A stretch of 8,861 nucleotides of DNA from Bacillota bacterium. Its GTDB lineage: Bacteria; Bacillota; Clostridia; Acetivibrionales; DSM-2933. Where the stretch lies: positions 1-8,861 of the forward strand of contig JAEZNF010000467.1 in assembly GCA_023441845.1 (NCBI GenBank). The letters run 5' to 3'. The notes beneath the pieces are model-generated. The model did no database searches. It saw nothing but the letters and a program-made list of their open reading frames with translations, and was not told the origin of the DNA. Position numbers and translations under genes: made by a program. Positions 1 to 7,300 of the stretch are shown here, piece by piece (the first letter of the stretch is position 1; every line of letters starts with the position of its first letter).

Positions 1-184
1 GCTTTTTACACTGTTCTTCAGGAATGATGAATTTTACTTCTTCCATTCTTCTTGCTAAGTCTTTAGGAAAATCTTTAGGAATGGTTCCGCCTGAAGGTGC
101 GTTAAAAAGCTTTTTCTTCCAGTATTCTTTTTCTTTATCATAGTCTCCGCTAGATAGAATTATATTTTTTTCGATTTTATCCAT
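1..184 (-). CDS. NRPS-3, N-terminal fragment: start of a half-C leader (cut by window edge)
   Basis: The first 61 codons of a further gene, beginning with ATG at 184 and open to the window edge. The start M-D-K-I-E-K-N-I-I-L-S-S-G resembles the start of NRPS-2 (R-I-D-K-N-I-L-L-S-G), followed by a shared E-Y-W (residues 20-22) and a basic stretch, then a V-K-F-I-I strand matching L-H-F-I-I of NRPS-2. It therefore most likely opens with the C-terminal half of a condensation domain and belongs to the next synthetase in the line. The gap to NRPS-2 is 26 bp with a good ribosome binding site, so it is in the same operon. Later domains and termination lie outside the window. A stand-alone half-C protein or a hybrid with polyketide modules cannot be excluded. 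Confidence 0.85.
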   Translation of the reverse strand, partial: MDKIEKNIILSSGDYDKEKEYWKKKLFNAPSGGTIPKDFPKDLARRMEEVKFIIPEEQCKK

Positions 185-190
185 AGAAAT

Positions 191-196
191 TCCTCC
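191..196 (-). promoter_or_regulatory. Ribosome binding site of NRPS-3
   Basis: GGAGGA on the minus strand, 6 nt before ATG at 184, within the 26-bp gap after the NRPS-2 stop (213-211). It fixes the start of the truncated gene and excludes it being a continuation of NRPS-2. Confidence 0.85.
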
Positions 197-210
197 AGAT
201 GCCTAATAAA

Positions 211-3200
211 TTAAAGATCAAAATCCCAATCTATTGTTAATTGATCCAGAACATTTATCTGGTGTGAGAGTCTTATATCCTTTATTTTAATATCTTTTTG
301 CTGGACAACCTGCCGAATTATTGTTACTAAATCACTACACATCTTTTGAGCAGTTGACTGTTTAAAGAGATTGGTTGAATAATCCAATAAAAACCTAAGT
401 CCTTCCTCAGTTTCATAGCACATAAGGTGTAAATCTGTTTTAACCGTAGTATTACAAATAGGATATGTAACAAACTTCAATCCATTAATGTTTATTTCAC
501 CATGAGGATTTTCTGTATTTTGCAGAACAAAAATTGTATCATATAATCCGCTTCTTCCTTTTTCCTTATGTATATCCAGTTTCTTTTCCAACAAATCAAC
601 AGGGTACAAAGAATTTTCGAAAGCCTTTAATGTGTTTTCTTTGACTTCTTCAATAAACTTGGCAAGTGTCTTATCACCACAGGGGAAATTTCGTAGAGGA
701 ACTGTGTTAATAAACATACCGATACTCTGGTTTAAATCTTCATGATTTCTTCCAGAAAGCGGAGAACCTACAACAATATCTTCCTCATTGCTGTATTTTG
801 ACAAAAGAATGTTATAAGCCGCCAGAAGGACCATATATATGGTAACTCGGTTATCCTTTGCAAACTTCTTTAAGAGGCCCGCTGTTTCTATATCTATTGT
901 AATTTCTTCAGTCCGCCCTTCCATATTTAAAACACTCGGTCTTGTATAGTCGGTTGGAATATTTAAAGCCGGTACTCCTGTTTCAAAAACCTTTAGCCAG
1001 TACTGCTCCTGTTCATTGAACTCCTTGGATTGTAAAAACTCCTGTCTCCAGATTGAATAGTCACCATAGTTTATGCGCATCTCCTTCAATGGTTCCCCGG
1101 AATAAATCTTAGAAAAATTGTCTGTAAAAATAGACATGGAATGACCATCTGAAATAATATGATGCATGTCAAACAGCATTAAAAATAGTTCTTCTCTCAT
1201 TTTGACTATTTTGATTCGGAAAAGAGGCGCTTTTCTCAAGTCAAAGGGTTTTATAAAGTCTTCTATTATCTTTTCTGCAAGTTGCTCCTCTGCTTCTTCA
1301 TAATCAAGTTTAAAATTAATATTTTCCTCAATAAACTGTACAAACTCACCTTCTACAATATCAAAATAAGTTCTTAAGGCGGCATGTCTTTCAATAAGCT
1401 TACAAATAGTTTGTTCTACCCTTTGTATATCCAATTTGCCATATACCTTTTTAATAGCGGTAATATTAAAGCTAATGTTCGAAGGGTCCATCTCCTGCAG
1501 CAACAACATCTTAATGTGCGAGGCAGAAACCGGATAATATTCACGCTTGTCATATTTTTGTATATCTATTATATTTAAATTGCCGCTATCTTTTATCAAA
1601 AGTTTTGCCATTTGGGCAAGAGTCGGAGAACTAAATATATCCTTAATAGTAATATCTACTTTAAATTCTTTCTTGATTTTTGCCAGCAGCAGGGTCGCTT
1701 TTAAAGAGTGTCCTCCCATCTCAAAAAAGTCATCTTCCCGGTTTACGGAAGAGACCTCAAGAATTTCTTTCCAAAGGATTTCAAGCTTCGTCTCAACTTC
1801 ACTTTTAACCTCTGTATTTGGTGATGATAAAATTACGCTCAATGGATCAGGAAGCACTTTTCTATCTATTTTCCCGCTTATCGTTTTTGACAATACAGAT
1901 AAGGGTATTAAATAATCCGGAATCATATATGCGGGCAGCTGTTCTCCTAAGAACTTCTTAAGTTCAAAGCTTTCCAATTCTCTGCTTGAAGTATAATAAC
2001 AAGCTAAATATACATTTCCTTGGGAATCTTTCCGATCTACTACCACTGCTTCGATAATATATTCATGGCTTATTAACCGATTCTCAATTTCACCTATTTC
2101 AATTCTAAAGCCTCTGATTTTTACTTGCTTGTCTTTCCTCCCGTAAAATTCAATATTATTATCGGGCAAATACCTGCCTATATCCCCAGTCTTGTATAAT
2201 CTGTTTCCTTTTTTAAATGGGTCCTCCATAAATGCCTTTTTCGTTTTTTCATCATCTCTTAGATATCCTCTACCCACGCCAATACCGGAAACACATATTT
2301 CTCCTTTGACACCATGGGGACACAGATTAAGATCCTGGTCAACAATGTAAATATTGAAATTCTGAAGGGGTTTTCCTATAGGTATACTTCGATAATCTAT
2401 AGCCTTTTCCAGAACAAAATGTGTAATATCATCAGATGCCTCTGTAGGGCCATATGCATTTACTATTTTGATTTTTGACGGATATATTGAGAACCACTTT
2501 TTTACAAGAGAAGGCTGTAAAACTTCTCCTGTAACAAATAAATACTCAAGAGTCGGTATAAGCCTTGAGTCTGCCGGCATACTCTCCATATATTCTATAA
2601 TTACAGACATATAAGACGGAACTACTTCCAATACACTAACTTGTTCAGCTTTTAAACTGACTATAAATCTATCCGGTATCATAATAGTCTCATTTGGGTA
2701 TATAACTGTTCGCCCTCCTACAAGCAGGGCAGCCAGAAATTGCCACACTGAAATATCAAAACATTGCGATGAATTTTGAACAATAACCGTATTCTGATCT
2801 GCTTTGATTTCGTTGATTTTAGCAAACAAATGATTTAACATACCAACATGCTCTACCATAACACCTTTAGGCTTTCCTGTGGACCCAGAAGTGTAAATTA
2901 TATAGCATAAATCCTGCGGGCCGTTGATATGGTTAATATTATAATCAGGGTAATTCTCTATTTTTTTGCAATCCACCACCGGAAGTTTACTTTGACTTTC
3001 GGAAGGGGTATAAGAATCCAGACAAACAATAGTTATATTGTCAATACTTCTCAAAATCTCTTGAAAACTATCCTCATAATTTAATAATTCTTCATTCAGG
3101 GTTAGAATTAATCTTGTCCCGCTTTCTTTTAGGATAGTGATTATTCTTTCAGGCGGATAGCTCAAATCTAATGGAATATATACACCACCAGCTTTAAATA

Positions 3201-4206
3201 TACCGATAATTCCAATTAACATTTCTATCGAACGATGACAAAGAATAGCAACACTACTTTCCCTTTTCGTTCCCAAATCCCTAATTGTATGTGCTAATTG
3301 GTTTGACTTACTATTCAAAGCTCCATAACAAAGATAACGTTCTTCTTGTTTAACTGCTATCCTGGTCGGATATTGAAGGGCTATTTCCTCAAACAACTGG
3401 TGAAAGGTTTTATCCTTCGGAAAAGCAACTGAGGTTTGGTTTAGGCTTTCAATTAAAAGGGATCGCTCGCTTGATTGTAACATATTAATGTCTGAAATCT
3501 TTGACATGACATTCTGGATGCCTTCGCATAAAATAATTTTCAAATGCTCAATCATTGCTTCTACCCGCTCAGGCCTAAATTTCTCCGCGCAAAAGGTTAT
3601 TTCTCCCCGTATTGTATTTTCTTGTCTGCTGAAGGACAAAAGAAGGTCACTTTTTATCTCACCTATTTTCAAAGAACCATGGATGTTTTCCATAAGAACT
3701 GTCCTCGTCAGAAGATTTTGTACTTGTATTCCCAGTTCTTCTGCAATATACTCAATTGGATAGTTCCCATATGTATAAGCTTCGCTAACCGCTTCTTTAT
3801 TGTTTGAAACCAACTCTTTAAATTTCAGCTCCCCACTTACAGCCGTTAATATGGGTAGAATGGTGTTTATGTAAGTTCCGGCTTTGTTTTGTTTATAAAT
3901 AGGAACACTTACGAGGAGATCCTTACATCCGGAATATTTATAAATTAAACATTGAAAACCTGCCAATAAGATCAAAAAAAGCCTTTGGTCTGATTTGTTA
4001 CTTGCCTCAATAAGTCTTTGAGCTGTTTTAGTGTCTATAATAAAATGCAAAGATTTATATACATCATTTATCGAATCGTCTTTGTAATATTCCGGCAGTT
4101 CAATTGAATCGATATTTTTAGACAGCCGTTCTATCCAATATTCCCGAGACTTCTCCAATTCAGGATTACCTGATAATAAAATATTTTTATCTATCCTGTT
4201 TCGCAA
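211..4206 (-). CDS. NRPS-2: nonribosomal peptide synthetase, domains half-C, A, T, C
   Basis: A 1331-residue elongation synthetase. Residues 1-245 are only the C-terminal half of a condensation domain: they align with the part after the active site (E-Y-W near 22-24, G-T-Y-I-N-T at 110-115) and have no HHxxxDG. The adenylation domain (about 265-785) has A3 Y-T-S-G-S-T-G-K-P-K-G (438-448), A5 N-A-Y-G-P-T-E (583-589), A7 Y-K-T-G-D (671-675), A8 near 689-708 and lysine K779. Pocket residues by hand alignment are D484, I485, W488, E527, F557, T559, A584, D592, D593, K779: an alpha-amino acid pocket with three extra acids, suggesting a cationic side chain. The carrier serine is S834. The terminal condensation domain (about 889-1315) is complete, with R-H-A-A-L-R-T (940-946) and canonical H-H-I-I-S-D-G (1015-1021), and looks LCL-type. 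No epimerase or thioesterase is present. The start is TTG: the frame has a stop at 4227-4225 and no earlier ATG or GTG, and the protein lines up with the start of NRPS-3 from that point. The tail ends D-W-D-F-D-L. Confidence 0.96.
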   Translation of the reverse strand: MRNRIDKNILLSGNPELEKSREYWIERLSKNIDSIELPEYYKDDSINDVYKSLHFIIDTKTAQRLIEASNKSDQRLFLILLAGFQCLIYKYSGCKDLLVSVPIYKQNKAGTYINTILPILTAVSGELKFKELVSNNKEAVSEAYTYGNYPIEYIAEELGIQVQNLLTRTVLMENIHGSLKIGEIKSDLLLSFSRQENTIRGEITFCAEKFRPERVEAMIEHLKIILCEGIQNVMSKISDINMLQSSERSLLIESLNQTSVAFPKDKTFHQLFEEIALQYPTRIAVKQEERYLCYGALNSKSNQLAHTIRDLGTKRESSVAILCHRSIEMLIGIIGIFKAGGVYIPLDLSYPPERIITILKESGTRLILTLNEELLNYEDSFQEILRSIDNITIVCLDSYTPSESQSKLPVVDCKKIENYPDYNINHINGPQDLCYIIYTSGSTGKPKGVMVEHVGMLNHLFAKINEIKADQNTVIVQNSSQCFDISVWQFLAALLVGGRTVIYPNETIMIPDRFIVSLKAEQVSVLEVVPSYMSVIIEYMESMPADSRLIPTLEYLFVTGEVLQPSLVKKWFSIYPSKIKIVNAYGPTEASDDITHFVLEKAIDYRSIPIGKPLQNFNIYIVDQDLNLCPHGVKGEICVSGIGVGRGYLRDDEKTKKAFMEDPFKKGNRLYKTGDIGRYLPDNNIEFYGRKDKQVKIRGFRIEIGEIENRLISHEYIIEAVVVDRKDSQGNVYLACYYTSSRELESFELKKFLGEQLPAYMIPDYLIPLSVLSKTISGKIDRKVLPDPLSVILSSPNTEVKSEVETKLEILWKEILEVSSVNREDDFFEMGGHSLKATLLLAKIKKEFKVDITIKDIFSSPTLAQMAKLLIKDSGNLNIIDIQKYDKREYYPVSASHIKMLLLQEMDPSNISFNITAIKKVYGKLDIQRVEQTICKLIERHAALRTYFDIVEGEFVQFIEENINFKLDYEEAEEQLAEKIIEDFIKPFDLRKAPLFRIKIVKMREELFLMLFDMHHIISDGHSMSIFTDNFSKIYSGEPLKEMRINYGDYSIWRQEFLQSKEFNEQEQYWLKVFETGVPALNIPTDYTRPSVLNMEGRTEEITIDIETAGLLKKFAKDNRVTIYMVLLAAYNILLSKYSNEEDIVVGSPLSGRNHEDLNQSIGMFINTVPLRNFPCGDKTLAKFIEEVKENTLKAFENSLYPVDLLEKKLDIHKEKGRSGLYDTIFVLQNTENPHGEININGLKFVTYPICNTTVKTDLHLMCYETEEGLRFLLDYSTNLFKQSTAQKMCSDLVTIIRQVVQQKDIKIKDIRLSHQINVLDQLTIDWDFDL

Positions 4207-4212
4207 TACTCT

Positions 4213-4218
4213 CTTCCT
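4213..4218 (-). promoter_or_regulatory. Ribosome binding site supporting the TTG start of NRPS-2
   Basis: AGGAAG on the minus strand, 6 nt before TTG at 4206. It is a weaker match than the sites of the other three genes. Together with the TTG codon it predicts less efficient initiation of NRPS-2. Confidence 0.6.
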
Positions 4219-4253
4219 TTCTCTTCATGGTAATATCAGTTAAAATCTTCCCA

Positions 4254-4299
4254 TATTGAACGCGTGAAAGAATTTTCATAAAGTGTTGCGCGTTCAATA
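4254..4299. repeat. Inverted repeat B, 11-bp arms, 24-nt spacer
   Basis: Left arm 4254-4264 (TATTGAACGCG) and right arm 4289-4299 (CGCGTTCAATA) are perfect reverse complements. The span is 46 bp, the same as inverted repeat A, although the arm sequence differs. The arms would lie on both sides of the candidate -10 element of a weak internal promoter. No U-run follows on either strand. Confidence 0.78.
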
Positions 4300-4305
4300 G
4301 ATCAA
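4277..4305 (-). promoter_or_regulatory. Weak candidate internal promoter upstream of NRPS-2
   Basis: On the minus strand TTGATC (4305-4300) and TTTATG (4282-4277) are separated by 17 bp. The -35 matches consensus at four of six positions and the -10 at only three of six, so in AT-rich DNA this could be chance. Its overlap with inverted repeat B, with one arm in the spacer and the other just past the expected start of transcription, is the only reason to list it. Confidence 0.2.
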
Positions 4306-4314
4306 GGTATATAA

Positions 4315-4360
4315 TTTCGCGAAAAAATAGAATTAGAATTGTAAAATGTTTTTCGCGAAA
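4315..4360. repeat. Inverted repeat A, 12-bp arms, 22-nt spacer
   Basis: Left arm 4315-4326 (TTTCGCGAAAAA) and right arm 4349-4360 (TTTTTCGCGAAA) are perfect reverse complements. Each arm also contains the 10-bp self-palindrome TTTCGCGAAA (4315-4324 and 4351-4360), so each could be a separate dimer-protein site, with the two centres 36 bp apart. In the minus-strand transcript the first arm begins 9 nt after the NRPS-1 stop codon and can form a 12-bp stem. No U-run follows the stem, so a standard intrinsic terminator is unlikely. Confidence 0.8.
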
Positions 4361-4372
4361 CATATAGAATTA
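4315..4372. repeat. Imperfect direct repeat built on TTTCGCGAAA and TAGAATTA
   Basis: Copy 1 at 4315-4335 reads TTTCGCGAAA, then AAA, then TAGAATTA. Copy 2 at 4351-4372 reads TTTCGCGAAA, then CATA, then TAGAATTA. The two 10-base and 8-base blocks are identical and only the 3- or 4-base joint differs. The end of copy 2 includes the stop codon of NRPS-1 (4370-4372 on the plus strand). Repeats start 36 bp apart. This could be a duplicated operator or a leftover of a local duplication. Confidence 0.7.
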
Positions 4373-7300
4373 AAAAGCAAAATCTCCGTCATCCGCTTCA
4401 AAGTTTTCTATCAGTAATACTTCACTTTCTATTTGCATATCTGTGATTTTTGTATAAGGATTTATAAGTCCTTGTTCAATCAACCATTTGAAGTCTTTTA
4501 ACATCTTTTCTATCTCGGATTTTTCAAATAAATCGGTTGAATAAAATAAAACCAGATTTATCGTGTCTCCATAATCATATACTTCTAAAGAAAAGTCAAA
4601 AAGAGAGACTTTATTTTTAAAATCATAAAACGATATTTCCAGTTCTCCGACTTGTTCCGGTGCTGATACTTCCTTCAAAGAATGAAGCGTCAACATAGTA
4701 TTAAAGAGCGGATTTTTCCCATTTCTCATATTCAAATTCAGTGTTTCAACAAGCATATCAAATTGATATGCTCTATTTTCAAAATCAGACAAAATGTTTT
4801 GCTTAACTTCCTCAAGAAACCGGTCAAATCTTTTTGTTCTTGTGGGAAAATTACGAAGAGCTAATGTATTAACAAACATCCCAGGCATCTCTTTAAATTC
4901 CGGAAGGCTTCTTCCATCAATGTCACATCCTACAATAATATCTTCCCGGTTAAAATATTTTGATAGCAATATACTGTAAAAAGCCAAAAAGACCATATAC
5001 AAGGTTGCACCTGAGTTTTCCATAAGCTCGTGCACCTTTTTTATCATCCCGGGTTCCATTCTTAACTCTACACTGTCTCCATTATGAGGTGTGTTTTTTT
5101 CAGGCTCATATTTGGGTATATCAGTGTTTGAAGTAATTTCCCTATATTTGGCCAACCAGTATTCTTGCTGCCTTAATCCCTCTTCGCTTAACAAAAATTC
5201 ATTTTGATAAAATGCATAATCCCTATATTGGAATTCTATTCTCGCAATTTCCTTTCCGGCATATATCGCTTGAAACTCCTTAAATATTATATCTTTTGTT
5301 AGTGCATCCCCAATAATATGATGCATGTCAATAATCAAATAATATTCATCTGTGAAAACTTTCAAAAGTTTTGCCCTAAGCAGAGGACATTTACCTAAAT
5401 CAAAGGGTTTGATAAACTCAGTTAATTTGGTTTCCAAATTGCCTTTAGCAATTTCGTCATATTCCAAAACAACCTCTATCTGTTCACTAATATACTGAAC
5501 AATTTCATTATCTACAACTTCAAAGGCAGTTCGGAAAATCTCGTATTTTTGAATCAAAATATTAAGTATTTTTTGAATTTTATCTTTATCCGGCAACCCT
5601 TTGATCAATAAAACTCCTGGCATATTATAAGCGATACTGTCTTTTTCCATCATCCAAAGAGCATAAATTCTTTTCTGAGCGGAAGAAGATGAATAATAAC
5701 CTCTTTTCCCATCACTTTTCTTCAGATGAATCCTTTTTTCATCTCCTGCCTTAGTTGCAATATAAGCAGATAATTCTTTGACAGTGTTATGAGAAAAGAT
5801 ATCATGCAGACTCAGCTTAACACCCCATTGGGTTTCAATTTGACTTAATAAATTCATTGCCTTTAGGGAATGACCTCCCAATTCCATAAAAGAATCATTA
5901 ATCCCTATCTGGCTTACTTTTAAAACATCTGACCAGATTTGGGCCATTATAATCTCCCCTTGATTTTGCGGAGGAATATACTCTCCTTTTGTCAATCTTT
6001 CTCCACCGTATTCAGGTAAATTCTTTCTGTCAATTTTCCCATGGGGAGTTAACGGCATAGCTTTCAATTGAATAAAAAATGATGGCACCATATATTCAGG
6101 AAGATATTCCAGAATCTTTTCTCGGATATTTAACTCTAAACTGTTTGGATCATTTGCTGTATAATAACAAACAATCTCTGTTTGACCAAATTCATCGTTC
6201 TTAGCAACTGCTACAGCCTGCTTAATACCTGAGCATCTAAGAACTGCTCTTTCAACTTCCTTTAACTCTACACGATAGCCCCGCACCTGGACTTGATCGT
6301 CCTTTCGGCCTATATATTCAAACAACCCGTTTTCTCCGAAAAATCCCAAATCTCCAGTCTTATAGAGGAGTTGACGTGTAACAGGATGAGATGTAAATGC
6401 ATTTTTTGTAATTTCAGGTTTGCCAAAATACCCTGTAGTAATGCCGATTCCGCCAATACAGATTTCTCCTTGTACTCCTAAAGGACAAACTCCTCCATCT
6501 AATCCCATTATATATATCTGTGTATTAGCAATGGGTTTTCCAATAGAAATTCGTTTTTCAAACTCATTTGGTTTATGTTCCACTATATAATATGAAGCAT
6601 AGATTGCAGATTCTGTCATCCCGTATATGTTAGCAATTTTTGCATTAGCAAATGCATCATACCACGTTCTAACCAAAGGAACCGGTATTGCTTCTCCTCC
6701 GTTAAAGACCCACTTTAAATTGGGGAGAGGATTTTTTATACCTTTTACTTTAATATAAGTCAAAAAGACACTCATCAATGCCGGAACGAATTGGGTAATA
6801 GTTATTTTTTGTGAATCAAGCCATGTGTAAAGTAATTCCACATCTTTGACATTTTGGTCATTGATTATAGACATTTTTGAACCTGTAATGAGCGGCCAGA
6901 ATATCTCCCATACCGAGTCTGTAAAGCTGGAAGAGGTCTTCTGTGCAACAACATCATCTTCACTAAGTTGGAAGGTTTCATGCATCCAAAATAAGGTGTT
7001 TAATACTGCTTTATGTGTAATTACAACACCTTTAGGTTCTCCGGTAGATCCTGATGTATAGATAATATAAGCCATAGAATTCTCATCATCTTCTAATGGC
7101 AGTACCTCACTGCTTTTTATGGCAATATCTGCTTCACCGAATATAGGAAAACGTATCGGCTCAACTCCCTCGTAGCCTAGGCAAATGAGTTTCTCTGTAC
7201 TTGGTGTGATATACTTCAAAACTATTTCAAGGGTTGCCTTTTGAGTGACAAGTACCTTACATCCTGTGTCTTTTAAAATATACTGGATTCTTTTCTCTGG

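Larger units (their letters stand above)
4207..4369. other. 163-bp intergenic region between NRPS-1 and NRPS-2 with paired repeats
   Basis: This is the only sizeable non-coding gap in the window; the other two gaps are 11 and 26 bp. It contains two inverted repeats of equal 46-bp span (4315-4360 and 4254-4299), a direct repeat partly shared with the first, a weak promoter-like pair, and the ribosome binding site of NRPS-2. I see no conserved open reading frame or known RNA family. CGCG occurs in every arm, which is conspicuous in such AT-rich DNA. It may adjust the NRPS-2 level relative to NRPS-1 through RNA structure or protein binding. That role is inferred. Confidence 0.75.

Noticed and set aside
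1384..1915. Plus-strand reading frames of 64 and 122 codons inside NRPS-2
   Set aside because: They lie antisense to the conserved carrier/condensation part of NRPS-2 and have no convincing ribosome binding site or recognisable protein features. They are shadows of the minus-strand gene.
3488..3807. Plus-strand frames of 91 and 87 codons opposite the half-C region of NRPS-2
   Set aside because: Overlapping frames antisense to a sequence clearly homologous to condensation domains; no sign of a real product.
3472..4206. NRPS-2 as a frameshifted or broken gene missing the first half of its condensation domain
   Set aside because: The intergenic region does not encode the missing lobe in any frame, NRPS-1 has its own complete C domain, and NRPS-3 starts with the same kind of truncated domain behind a good ribosome binding site.
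4187..4228. A 13-codon leader peptide before NRPS-2
   Set aside because: Its ATG has no ribosome binding site, and the peptide has no codon run or feature typical of attenuation leaders.
4254..4360. Inverted repeats as intrinsic terminators
   Set aside because: The stems are followed by mixed sequence rather than a U-run, spacers of 22-24 nt are long for terminator loops, and the downstream gene belongs to the same pathway.
4207..4369. Transposable element, attachment site or CRISPR remnant at the repeats
   Set aside because: Only two unit copies, no transposase, no target-site duplication pattern and no regularly spaced array.
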